A DNA stretch of 64,000 bases from Agapanthus africanus (lineage: Eukaryota; Streptophyta; Magnoliopsida; Asparagales; Amaryllidaceae): assembly GCA_030015575.1 (NCBI GenBank), contig JASDDO010000016.1, positions 457,078,141 through 457,142,140 on the forward strand, given 5' to 3'. Numbering within the stretch: the first letter of the stretch is position 1; every line of letters starts with the position of its first letter. This document shows positions 46,201 to 58,036 of this stretch, in pieces. The position numbers and the translations under genes were made by a program. The notes under the pieces are model-generated. The model was given only the letters and a program-made list of their open reading frames with translations. It was not told the origin of the DNA and ran no database searches.

Positions 46201-46399
46201 AGGACTCGTTTGTAAGCCCCTTGATATCCTTTCTATTCTTTGAGAAGAAAGGACCATCTTACTTAGAGATTCTTTCTCCAGTGAGAAATATGCCCCCTGT
46301 GTATACCTCGGGGGGAGCGAGTACCCACGCCGTCGCTATTTTGGTGACAGGTTGCTTCAAAGCCGCTCATTTTTTTTGTTGAGCGTCGGCAACAAATAC

Positions 46400-47874
46400 C
46401 ACCTTACCTCCGCTTTTCATTCATCTTCATCAGATGATGAAGGGTCTTGACTCAGCTGATCCAATCGAGTCATTTTATCCATGAGCTCTTAGAAGGCTGT
46501 CGGCTTGAAAAGGGCCATATACGAGGACGCCTTTGAATTTGGGTCAAGGGTGACTATGAGCATTCCCATGGCTGCAACTTCATCGATGTGTTGCTTGTAT
46601 TTGACCAGAGATTTCGCCATCATGTAACACATTGAACCCAAGTCTCATTCGGTCTAACCCTTTCGTTGACCAGTGCCCTCACGGTAGTGCGTTTATTCAC
46701 ACTAGTGAATCTCTGACAGGAGGGCATCTCCATTTCGTCGAAGGTATTCATGGAACCATTCGGGAGTTCCGCATACCATTCGAAGGCAATACCCGCCAGA
46801 CAGCCGATGAACTGTCAGTGGAGAAGTATATCAGTATTGCCGCACATGGGTTCAAATCGCGCAATCTGCCGGCGAGAATTCTCAGTTCCTTTGTACATGT
46901 GGCACGTTGGAAGTGTGTACTCTGTCGGGTACTGTATTTGATTGTGCCATGTCGGATACGGTCGACCAATCTTGATTGATCTATTTGCGGCTTCACTGGC
47001 GTAGTGAGCTTTGATTTGTTGAGCGATATATTCGTTCAGCTTTGCTTTTAGGAATTATTTCCTCCTCATCCATTGATGAGCTTTGCAGAGGATTTGAAAT
47101 ATCATCCTTATCTTTAAGACCGACTACTAGCGGTTCATCTGCAAGTGGTTCCGATTGAACCATCATTCCAGCCATATTCTGAATCAGAAGGGCCATCTGG
47201 TTCATTTTAGTGAATATTTTTGCCGCTTCTGCATCTCCCTTTTTCAGAGCGCGCTTTAGGAAATCAATATCCGACTCCTTCTCTATTCTTTCTCCAGGTG
47301 CGTCTTCGGGATTTGACTTAGACGATGGATTAGCGAGTGGTACCGCCTGAGCAAGCATCTCCTGCAGCTTTTCACGTTGCATTTGAACTTTTGTTAAGGA
47401 CCGAGTTTGAGATCGGTGACTAGTAGAAGGTCGAACTTCGTCTTTGGAATTCACCACATAGACTATGTGAACTACCATGCCTCCAGGCTTAGGGTGTTTG
47501 GAGTTTTTGGCCTTTGGAGTTTGCTTCGGGCTCTTGAGTTTTATTGGGCCTCCTTTTTTGTGAAAAGCCGCTTTGGTTTTGGGAGGAACTGCTGTATCAG
47601 GATCCGTCTTGGGATGAATCCCCTTGTATTTGAAAGAGAATTTGTCAGAATTTGGCTGACGTCTAGGGGAAGAGCCGCGGTTCACGATAGAGACCTTCAC
47701 TTGCTTCCACACTTTATATATAGATGAGGAAAGTTGCTTTAGGGAGAGAACTGTTTTCTGCTCTCGTGGGATCTCCATGGGCTGCGGAGATTTCTTCAAT
47801 ATCGCGGTAGGAGAATTTTGTCTGACCCTTCGCAACGATTTGAAGCTGTTCCCTGTTGGAACAACATTCACCAC
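46400..47874 (-). pseudogene. E3 gag relic
   Basis: The N-terminal part (47874-46993) matches E2's (NVVPTGNSFKSL, SPTAILKKSP, VVHIVYVVNS, DIDFLKRALKKGD). The capsid-like part follows down to about 46640, with traces of an FEWYAELP-like block. It is broken at a few places. Pol does not follow; the 3' region begins after about 46200. Confidence 0.8.
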
Positions 47875-47879
47875 TAGGG

Positions 47880-48461
47880 TTGAAACAGGACCATACGGAG
47901 AACTGCCCCCAGCTCATTTTGTATGATGCCGATATTGACGTCGACCATTTCTTACGGCCGGGATTTGATTAGCCTCGGGATTTTGCCGAGCCTGTCCCCT
48001 TGCTTCTTTTAGGAGCTTGAATATTCTGCCCTTGCGTCGACCTTGGTTCTTGGCAGGTGCCAGTTGTTTGAGGACCGATTCTGTCGGCAAAGCTGCTGCT
48101 TGGGGAGCCAGCCCGTAGAAGACAGACTTCTTCTGGGCTTCCTCCTTCGACGTTGAGGCACCGAAGGTGGGAGGTGGGAGTATCGACCCAAAGAGAAGCC
48201 CATTGATTTCTTAAAGAGCCGGATTGCACAGATTTGAGGCTGCAAGTGGCCCATACTTGACTCCAACAGATATATGACAGAGCCTGAGTTGTTATGGTAG
48301 AAGCAAACACCATTCTTCATAGAGACGAAACACCGGCTTCAGTATCCCATCACCCAAGGGCAACCGCATACATTTATACCGCGATTATTTGATCATGCAA
48401 AAACACGACACACGAAGTGTGGAGTGGAAAGAGAAAAATGTCCCGCCGGGCGTTCCAGAAT
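47880..48461 (-). other. E3 leader and primer-binding-like site
   Basis: On the minus strand, five bases after the LTR end lies tggaacgcccggcgggac (48456-48439), tRNA-Arg-like. The rest is untranslated leader with cttcgtgtgtcgtgt also present in E2. No gene is seen. Confidence 0.5.
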
Positions 48462-51400
48462 CTGTTCTCCGCTGAATACAGAGACGGAACCGCGCAGGTT
48501 CGTCTTGCCTGAATTTGGGGGCAGATACTATTTGTTTTTATCCGTCCACCTCTCCGGAGATGCCAAGTTGATTTATGGCACCATGTATCGGAGGTTTAGA
48601 CGGATGCGGCCGATGTAACAGATTTCATCAGATTCCCCCTCATTGTGAGGAGTATTTTGATTGTGGGGACGCTCTTCCCTGCAGGTGCAAGCCCCTGCAG
48701 TTAATTACGCTACCGCATCGCAGTAATCACTTTCTCCTTCTCCAGATGGTCACTTCGTATCGTGTGTATTTTTTTTGTTTTTGGTTGCCCGTGGATTGTA
48801 TACGGAGACTAATTTATGTTGTCGCCCGTAGGGCGTGGATTAGTCCAAATCTGTATTTTCTTAGATTTGGGTTTGGGTTGGGTTTAAGGATCGTTAATCT
48901 CATTTGAGACTAAGGTCAACTTAAATGTTTGTTAAGGATACGTTAGTCTAATTTTAGACTAAGATCTACTTAACAGGATCATTTAGATCCAACAAAATAG
49001 CATTTGGACTCTATTGTTTTTGTTTAGGGACATCGCGATCCATTGGGTTTAAGGACATCATAGTCCGTGACAGTTTAAAGACGTCATAGTCTGTAATGTT
49101 TTAGAGATATCATAGTCTATGAGTTTAAGGACCTCACGGTCCATAAAGTTTAAGGACATCATAGTCCATGAGTTTAAGGACCCCATATTCCGTAAAGTTT
49201 AAGGACATCATAGTCCAGTTTAAAGACGTCATAGTCTGTGTGGTTTTGGTTCAACCGTTTGGGGATGCACCAAAAGTTATTGGTTATTGGGACCCTCCAT
49301 CTCTTTGAAGACGTTGAAGAATTACAACGACATATATCAGAGGTATGAAGAGATGTATCCTTGAACCAATGTTGGTTGAGGCGTCTGTAATTGAATTGAT
49401 TTAAGGATCGTTAATCTCGTTTGAGATTAAGATAAACTTAAATGGTTGTTAAGGATACGTTAGTCTAATTTTAGACTAAGATCTACTTAACAGGGTTTTA
49501 GGATCATTTAAATCCAGCGAAAGAGCATTTGGGCTCTATCATTTTAGTTTAAGGACGTTAGGGTCCATAAGACTAAGGACATCATAGTCCGTGGAGTTTA
49601 AGGACATCATAGTCCATAGTTTAGACACATCATAGTCTAGTTTAGAGACATCATAGTCTGTAGGGTTTAGTTTAGGGACGTTGCGGTCCATAAGTTTAAG
49701 GACATCATAGTCCGTGACAGCTTAAAGATATCATAGTTTATAAAGTTTAAAGACATCATAGTCTATGAGTTTAAGGACCTCACAGTCCATGGTAGTTTAG
49801 AGACATCATAGTCTTTAAAGTTTAAGGACATCATAGTTCATGAGTTCAAGGACCCCACAGTCCGTAAAGTTTAAGGACATCATAGTCCATGAGTTTAAGG
49901 ACCCCACAGTCCGTGGAATGTCTGGTTGTCGGGACCCGTCATCTCTCTGAAGACGTTGAAGGATTACAACGACATGTATCAGAGGTATGAAGAGATGTAC
50001 CCTTGAACCAATATCCCGATTTGGGGAATGGGATGAACATCAGTTTAAATGTCATATGTTAGGAGAACACTAGTCATCTTTGGGACTAGGATTAGTTTGG
50101 GGAGACCTGAACATGGGGGCTCAGTTGATTGGTGACAAACATGGTCTTGGCTTCGGAAGACTTGGCTAATTTGAGCTGAGCTTGATTTCCCTTAGTCACC
50201 CCATAGTGCTAAGCACTGAATCGGTGTTAAACACTGGACTTTGGAGGAGCTCACGTGTGAACACGTGAGGGGCCCCGAAGTGGGCATTGTTCCTTGAGTT
50301 TATTCCCTCATATATATATAAAAGTGCTGAGCACTTGGCTCACGTGTGAGCACGTGAGGCGCCCGAGTTAAGAACTGTTCTCTGGATTTTATTTCTCTTT
50401 CATGTATAAGTGCTAAGCACTTGGTTCATCAAACAGTCACGTGCAAACACGTGAAGTGCCTTCAAAATGCGAGCGCTATCTTTGGAATTTTCTCCCTCTT
50501 TTATACACCACTGTTTGGGGGTCACGTGGGAACACGTGAGGTGCCCCCAAAATGGGAGCTATCTTGAGTTTATTCCCCTTTCCCTTTTATGAGTTCTAAG
50601 CACTATTGGGTCACATGAGATCACGCGAGGCTATCTGAAGAATGAAAATTGCCTTTGTTTTATTCTCCTTTTCTTTTTCTGCGTGCTAAGCACTATCAAG
50701 GGATTACGCGAGGTCACGTGAGGCACCCCCAAATTGAGATGTATTTTAGATTTACTCCCCTTTTTGAAAAGCTTGTTCGGTGGTGCGCCAAGAGTTATTG
50801 GTTATTGGGACCCTCCACCTCTCTGAAGACGTTGAAGAATTACAACGATATGTATCGGAGGTGTGGAGAGATGTACCCTTAAACCAAATTTCACATCGAG
50901 GGGAGAGATCATGGTGGGATGAACATCATTTTAGATGCCATCTGTTAGAAGCTCATTAGATATCTCTGGGACTGAGATCGGTTTGGGGGACCCTGAGCAT
51001 GAGGGGCTCGATTAATTGCCCTCAGGAGATTTGATGTAAGTTTGGCTAATATTAGTCTCTCATAGTATTAAACACTAATATATAATCGGCGCTCACGTGC
51101 TCCCACGTGAGGCTTTAAAGTAGTGTTAAACACTAGTGTATGATCAGCGCTCGCGTGCTCTCACGTGAGGCGCTTGAAATAGTGTTAAACACTAAGAATT
51201 TGAGGCGCTCACGTGGGATCACGTGAGGCGCTCCAAAAATAGGGTTTATTCCATTTTCTCTTTTATAAGTGCTGAGCATTTCTCAGGGGTCACGTGGGGT
51301 CATGTGGCTAGATTTCAGTTTTTCCTTTTTCATTCTTCAAAAGTGCTCACGTGGGAACACGTGAGCTTTTATTGTGTAGCATTGAACGCTAATGAATCAC

Positions 51401-52544
51401 CAGGCTGTTCTTCTATGGTTCTGGGGAATCAAGTTCTTTTTTTTGTTCTTTAAAAGGATTAAATTCTTTTTAAAGGGTTAAACCCTAGTTTTAGAGGAAT
51501 TAAATTCCCATATGTTTTGTAAGAGTTAAACTCTTTTGGATTCAGTTCTTTTCCCTAGATTTTGAATCTGCATAACAGAATCTCCCCGATGAGAATTAAA
51601 TTCTCAACTTGTGTAAAGATTTGCTTCTGCAGATCTTAACCAGAGAAAGAACTAAGTTCTTTGAGAAGAGTTAAACTCTTGATTTGAGAATTAAATTCTC
51701 TTTTTGTAGGAGCTTTTGGGAGGGGTTCCCCTTCTTTAGAGAATTCAATTCTCTCTCTATTTTTCTTCCCCTCTCTCTTATTTATAGATGAAAGAAAAGA
51801 ATCAATTTGTTCAGAAAATCTCTCATTGAGAGACGTTGATTGATTTTATAATCAACCAAAATGATCTTTTAGATCAATCGGTGAATTTTATTCACCGTTG
51901 GATTTTTAATCCAGAGATTTCTGTTTTACAGAAGTTGTTTCTCTTGTTTTTAACAAGATTAGGGAAATATTTTCCCGTACAGAATCTTTTTCTGTCAATT
52001 GGTAATTGTTAATCACCTTTGGATTTTTAATCCAACGGCGCTCTGCTTTGCAGAGCACAATCTTTCTTATTTAGAAAGATTTAGGGAAATGTTTTCCAAA
52101 TACGGTTTTGACCCTTTTTGTTTAAGAATTTAATTCTATCGGTTCATAAGGCCTAAGAGCCCATCACGTGCAACACGTGACCCTTCACAGAATTATCTTG
52201 GTTTGTTTGTATGCAGCAGTCCAAACAAAGAGAAGGCATCACGTGGTAACACGTGAGCTTCTTTGTTCTTTGTTTATTTTATAATTGGGTCCCACACGTT
52301 TGTGTGAAAGCCGATCACGTGCTTGCAAGTGAGACTTTAGTTGTCGCTTACTAAGTGGAGCCGCTTACTCTGCATACAGATGCATCACGTGCTTGCACGT
52401 GATGCTCCACTAGCGGGAACTTTTTTCGTTTTCCCTCTCTGAGTTTTCTTTATAAGGGATTGATGATCACGTGCTCACACGTGATGTTTTCATTAATGGG
52501 GAATTTTCTTTTTCCTTTTTCTTTTGAATTTTTATAAGGGAACA
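48462..52544 (-). repeat. E3 5' LTR, uninterrupted (4.08 kb)
   Basis: It starts on the minus strand TGTTCCCTTATAAAAATTC at 52544 and ends ...GGAGAACA at 48462. Features: G-box pairs (52490-52150, 51360-50250), TTAA palindromes (51700-51440), minus TATA (51779-51786), 75-base motifs at 50808-50882, 49928-50003 and 49289-49362, tagtcc dyads (49910-49020) and end hairpins (48640-48725). It shows the pre-insertion sequence for E2. Confidence 0.9.
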
Positions 52545-54405
52545 ACCATAGTAACAGGATTATTCCGTAACGTCCGGAAAAACAGCAAACAATATATTCC
52601 GTAACGTCCGGAAAAACGGCAAACAATATAATAGCCCTTTGAGTTACGTTCGGTTACATTCTTGATTTCCCCTTACCCCCAAGGTTATGTATTCAAGTCA
52701 GTTATTGATAAATCTGGAGCTAATGCCAACACAGGATCAAGCAGGTACAAGTTTTGTCTGAATAGACAACAGAATACGTCCGTCGGGACGACAAGTCAGG
52801 ATTGTCGGCATTAGTAACAGGATCAGGTATCAAGTCAAGCAGGAGTGTATCAGGTCATGTCAGGTAGTGCACATGTATCAAATGGATGCTCAACGTAAAA
52901 CTGTAACAGGTATCGAAGCACGGTAAAACACGGATGCACAATGTCTATCAGGGATCAAATCTATAACTCCATAACTATGTATGATGCACATTATTAAGCA
53001 TAGGGTGCCAATGTAACAGTAATATGAAATAATATGATCCGGCATGCAACTAGATGTATAATAAATAACATGGATACGAACGGATATCGGAAAAACAGTA
53101 AAACTGTAACATGGATGTGAAATGCCATAAACATGTAATAATTTTATACATATAGATGTAAAATATGTTGCATAGCCTGTAGCGAGATAAAATTGCATGC
53201 GACTAGATATGTAAGAAATTGTACGGCTGCGAACGGATATTGTAAAATTGTAAAACGGTAACATAGGATGCACAATGCAATAAACATGTGATATTATTAT
53301 TAATATGGTTGCAAAATATGTATCATAGCATGTAGCAAGATAAACTTGTCTGAACGGATCTCACGACGGGGTGCGTACGCCGCGTACGATGTCGGTAAAT
53401 GTCGCGATACACACACGCGCGTACAGAACTGGACCAGGCAAAGCAAGAACATGATCACGCTGGCTGGGGATATCCACTGGGATCAGAGAGGAAGGCGAGG
53501 GGTGACGTCGACGATGGGCCGTCGACGACGAGGATGCAGGCAAGGGTTTTTCGGCAAGGCAATGGATCACGGTTCTTGAAGTCGAGGATCGGGCTTAGAG
53601 CAGGGAAAAAGGTCTGCGGTTAGGGTGCTCTTGCTTGGCTCTGGGTTTGGGACAGAGGAAGGCGGCGGGAAAATATAGAAGAAGAAGAAGGAGAGAGAGA
53701 GAACGAGGACAGGGTTAAAAAGGAATGGGGTTAAAAAAAGAAATATAAGAATAATATATATAGGAAAAAGATAGGAGAGAGACGGATTGGATTTAGGATT
53801 TTAAAAATCTTTTAAAAATATATTTGGTTAAGAAATTTTAACACTATAATATTAAATATATTTGAGATTTTGGCTAGTACAAAAATAGTCCAAAACACGT
53901 CCGGGTCGGGTCTAAAATTATGATTTGAAAATACGGTTAATATACGTGTCAACCAAAACTAAAATATGATATCCGGATAACGAAAATGCATATCACCAAG
54001 AACGGATACAAGCAGTGTGCACGTAGCGATCCAAACTGGTCCATTTCACTGAACGGGACGAGAACACGATATACGGATGCTACAACAGGGTTAGGGGTAT
54101 CATACAGGCCATGCTAGATATTTTTAAAATATATTATTAGATTTTAATTATTTTATTAAAAAAATGCAAATGCAAGATATAATGCAGGTATGCAAGATAT
54201 AAAACATGAAAGTGCACGGGTCACATAACTAGCCGGGATAAATTATAAATAAGGATGAAGACGGGTTTCCAGTAAGCGGGTCGGGTCGGTTGCAAATACG
54301 GATACCAATTATACTATTCACACCCAAACCGCAATAAATCAAGAAATAACCATAAATAAAGAAATACCCAAAACAGAACTGGTATAAATGAACTAGGGTG
54401 TTACA

Positions 54406-55377
54406 GGTACGAAGTGGCACGATGAGTGGGTCGTGAGAGCTCGAGTGACGTGCGGGGGCTCGGCTGCGGCTTGGGGTCACGGTGATGGTTGCAAAAGGGG
54501 GGTGAAGGAGATGAGGCTCGCCGACGACAATGGCGCAGGTCTTGGGAACGTTCTGGGGCACTGCGGCAGCGGCGAAAGGCCGTGGCGGTGATGGGTCTCG
54601 GTGGTGTTCAGGGGTGGGGCTCAGCGATGGCGACGGGGTCCGCTGGAGATGGGAGTTGCAGGATGCCGACAATGATGTAGGGTTGGGTCAAGGAGTTCGG
54701 TGGGGTTGTGAGGGATTGGATGATGGTGATGGGTTCATAGTGGTGGTGAGCTCGAGCTGGAGGAGGAGGAGCTGGGGAGTTTGGTGGGTCGCCGGTGACT
54801 AGTCGGCTAGAGGAGGTGATGGCGGCGATGCTCTGGCGGTGGCCTCGACGGCGAGGGGATGTTGGAGCTCGGGTGGTCTAGTGGAGGTTGGTTGTTGGCG
54901 AAGGAGAGTGATGACGAGGGAGAGTGAGCAAGATGGGATAAGAAGTGAGAGGGGGCTCGGTTGTAGGAGATCAACGTTGAGGAGATCGTGGGGTCAGCGC
55001 GCAGATCACGCGACCGTTGGCGACGAGGTGACGCGGGTCTCACGGAGACATCGGCGAGGGGAGAGAGAAGGGAGTAAGTGAGGATTTGGGGGAAGGGATC
55101 TCGGGGATCGTTGGCGAGTGGACGAGGTCGTCGTGGCCGTTAGGGAAGCGGGTCTCACGGAGACGTCGGCGAGAGGCGATAGAGAGACATTGGGGAAAAA
55201 GGGCGGAAAAAAAAAGAAAAGAAGGAGAAGAAGAAGGGTTAGCGGGTTGGGTCGGGTTTAGGGTTTAGATAATAAATAAAATAATAAAAAATATATTAAA
55301 AATGTGCAAAAATACTAGGAAAATTCTGGGAAAAAATACGGAAAATATATACATGGAACTGGAGATTTACAGTTATC
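54406..55377. other. GC-rich flank right of E4
   Basis: It starts with ggtac, the right target duplication. The sequence is rich in ggcgacg/ggtggc and contains gggtctcacggagac twice (55034, 55152), then becomes AT-rich after 55270. Long open frames on both strands are low-complexity and match no family I know. It may be an older LTR. Confidence 0.5.
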
Positions 55378-56296
55378 CAGGTATTGAACGAAAGAAGGTC
55401 AACGAGCAAACTCATCTGAACCCTGCAAAGTCTATCAATGACATTACCGTACAGTCCGGTCTCTTCGTCTAAGAGTATCGCATATCGGGTTTAGGGTCTG
55501 GAATCTGTCAGACCCTAATAACTCGATAAGTCGTGCGACAGAGCACTCATAACCAAATAGAGATACAACTGATAACACTTATCTCCACTGCGATGGCCAT
55601 CTACTTGTGGTTATAGTCATGTCTTGCACAGTGCGGCATCAACTTCCTATACCGGGAGAGACGAATTCTCTCGACCACTCACCGCCTTCACGTGCTTCGG
55701 GACTATACACAACAAAAACCTGTTTGCACGACTCCTTTGAGCCGTGGTAAGAAAGAAGTATAAGTATAATGGGAAAACACACGAGACACTATGGCGATCT
55801 CAGGTCTTAGGGACTAGCATATACCCATGTCACAAAAGAACTGCTACCTGACATTGGTATATTACCAATTAGGAGTTCTCAGTGAGTCCATCTAGTATAA
55901 CTCATCCAATGAGCACCTGTATACAATTCTCGATGTCAAATACCAATAGTTGCAGGATCAGCTATCGTCTTTCAACCGGATTAGGAAACGTACACACTAG
56001 TCTAAACTAGAGTACCGATACCCGGTCTCGATACTCTTACGATTATGGACATTTAAGGATGTGCTTATCGACTATCCGGCCCTACTAGTATGATCTCCAT
56101 CATCGTCCTGGCAGTCAAGCAAAATCATCAGGTTTTATCTCATATCTAAACGATACGTGATGGTAAATAAAACGTATCATAAGAAAGATAAAAATAAACC
56201 AGATAGCATACTATTATCTCGAGTAAGACTGCTCTCTTGTATTGATCCTCCTTCAATTACAATAATTGATTTAAGAACACCTATATCCAACAGTTG
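55378..56296 (-). mobile_element. 0.9-kb dispersed repeat, copy 1
   Basis: On the minus strand it starts TGTTGGATATAGGTGTTC at 56296 and runs through ttgtaattgaagg, tatcacgtatcgtttag and gatggactcactgagaactc to caatacctg. A second copy in opposite orientation is at 58399. The TGTTGGA start is typical of Ty1/copia LTRs, but no partner domain is seen. No coding sequence. Confidence 0.7.
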
Positions 56297-58036
56297 AAAC
56301 CTTTGTTTGAGCTTTCTTTCAAGGACCTAACATCGTAAGCTGGCTCAAGGTGAGATTTAATACGGCCCTGTTTCACTGATCATAGAAGGTTGAAAGATGG
56401 AGAAAAGAAAACTATTGTCAAATCATCACTTAGATATGGGTATTTTTGTCCAAAAAAACCACATCACCAATATATTGACTGATCGGAGGGAATTCAAGTG
56501 GAGAGTATTTTAGTGAAAAGGTCAATGATAGTTTAATGTATTTTACTGTAATTAAAATCAAAATCTTTAAGTATTTTAGTGATAAACAGTGGTAGTTGAA
56601 GGTATTTTTTTGATTAATTTACTCTAAAATTTATGCAAACACACAATCACCATTTCCGTGTTACCTTTCTAGATTCTTCACCGTTTTCCGAGATTTCTTT
56701 CTCATCATCTTCGTTCTTAACAAACTCAATTAGACTGCGAGTTCAAAACCATAACAGGTGAATCGAACGGACCAAGCAGTGTTATATCTTGGGAGCGTTA
56801 TTGTTGGCAAAATCTGTATGAGGAGTAATAATACATTCTTAACGTAGCACATCTATTTGCTTGCGTAGCTTTAACAGGCTTGTCTTTCTAACTTTTATTT
56901 TATTTCTACTTTGTTTATGTGAATCAATTGAAACATATATTTCCATAAAAATTATATTTGGCTTAAACTATTTCGTTTGCAATTATTTTTGAAATTTAAC
57001 CAACAAAAAGAACTTAGCTGCCATTATTGAAGAATCGGAAATGAACAATCATTCACCGTCATGAATAAAGAACAAAACAAAGAACAAAAGTTTTGTCGTT
57101 AAGGGGAATACTGACGCATATGTTAATTATTTTCCCAATATATCAAAAATAAATCTTCCTTTAATCCAAAGACCATAAAATAGAAAAATTGAAGTCCTAT
57201 CATAAATCCAATACTCTGCTCTATATTTGAATACATCTGTTGTATGAGATCTTCATGATACCGAAGAGAACATTCGAAACGGGTATGCACCCAAAAACTT
57301 CTGTCACACAAATCAGATAATAATAAAAAAAAGTGTTGGGAGAGGGAGAAGAGAGAGAGAGAGTAAATGAGTTTATATATTGAATAAAGGGCTTATTATT
57401 TCATGATCGACTAAATTTTATAACACACAGAGGTGCCAAAAACAAGAAATTCTCTAATTATCCGAACAATACAATGCACCTAAAAAACAAATGTCGTCCT
57501 TGTGATGCTTCAGCATGCAAGAGGCAAACATAGAGGCAAGCATAATATTTGATTCCATTATATATTTGTTTTTTCTGAATAATTAATAAAAAGAGACGAA
57601 TGGAAAATTGCTTCATGTCAAATCCATCCGATTGGAAGTGTGTCGAAATCCGACCAGTAGCTTACTCGTTGGCGTTTCCTGTCGTAAATTGCAACACATG
57701 ACTGAGAATCTGAATCATATGCTATAATCATACATCCATATATGTTTCAGATTCAAATTTTCTTTAGTGAAATATTCAATTAGCGGGACCGGTTAATTAG
57801 AGCAGTCGTAACATTTTATATTAGCAATTGAAATTAAATCGATTATCTTATTGGTTTATCATTTATGCCTAGCTTAAGTTGAACCAATGTTTACCATACC
57901 GATAAATAATTTTTTCTCTTTTTATCTTTCGGAGATTTTCACTAGAAAGATTAAAATAAATTAAAACATATTATAAAGATTGTGGATAAGATTAAAAAAA
58001 TACAAATGGTCTTAAAATAAATATTGAATAACTTAC
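56297..58036. other. AT-rich spacer between the two inverted repeats
   Basis: No gene or repeat was recognised. A minus-strand open frame at 57311-57123 (62 codons, MCDRSFWVHTRFEC) has no family features. Further exons of the neighbouring MBD-like gene, if any, would lie here, but I cannot find them. Confidence 0.45.

Larger units (their letters stand above)
20194..52544 (-). mobile_element. E3: non-autonomous Tat-type LTR retrotransposon, holds E2
   Basis: Its orientation is minus. The 5' LTR is 48462-52544 and the 3' LTR is 20194-21485 plus 39465-42239. Gag relics lie at 47874-46440, the hairpin-rich 3' region at 46200-43840, and a cargo gene read on plus at 42963-43469. No RT, RNase H or integrase is visible. 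Target duplications are accac (20189-20193) and accat (52545-52549). The LTRs are 4.07 and 4.08 kb without E2. In a 370-base stretch compared by eye they differ by about 3.5%. The coding parts are broken in several places. Confidence 0.85.
19549..54405. mobile_element. E4: TGTCAC...GTTACA unit (probable solo LTR, Tekay/Del-like), interrupted by E3
   Basis: The ends TGTCACGCCCT and AGGGTGTTACA are near inverted copies, and ggtac occurs on both outer sides (19544-19548, 54406-54410). Its own sequence is 19549-20193 plus 52545-54405, about 2.5 kb, with no coding domain. The ends and the cggcacgtgac block near the start resemble LTRs of Tekay/Del chromoviruses. A solo LTR left by recombination is the simplest reading. 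A 36-bp direct repeat (attccgtaacgtccgg) is at 52560-52628. Family assignment is tentative; the boundaries are strong. Confidence 0.75.

Noticed and set aside
8905-52490. CRISPR-like arrays suggested by regularly spaced palindromic repeats
   Set aside because: Plant nuclear DNA, spacing is irregular, spacers are not unique sequences, and repeats lie in LTRs.
54229-55268. Open frames in the GC-rich flank, possible small host genes
   Set aside because: Low-complexity Gly/Arg/Trp or Ser/Pro-rich translations on both strands, no start context or known family.
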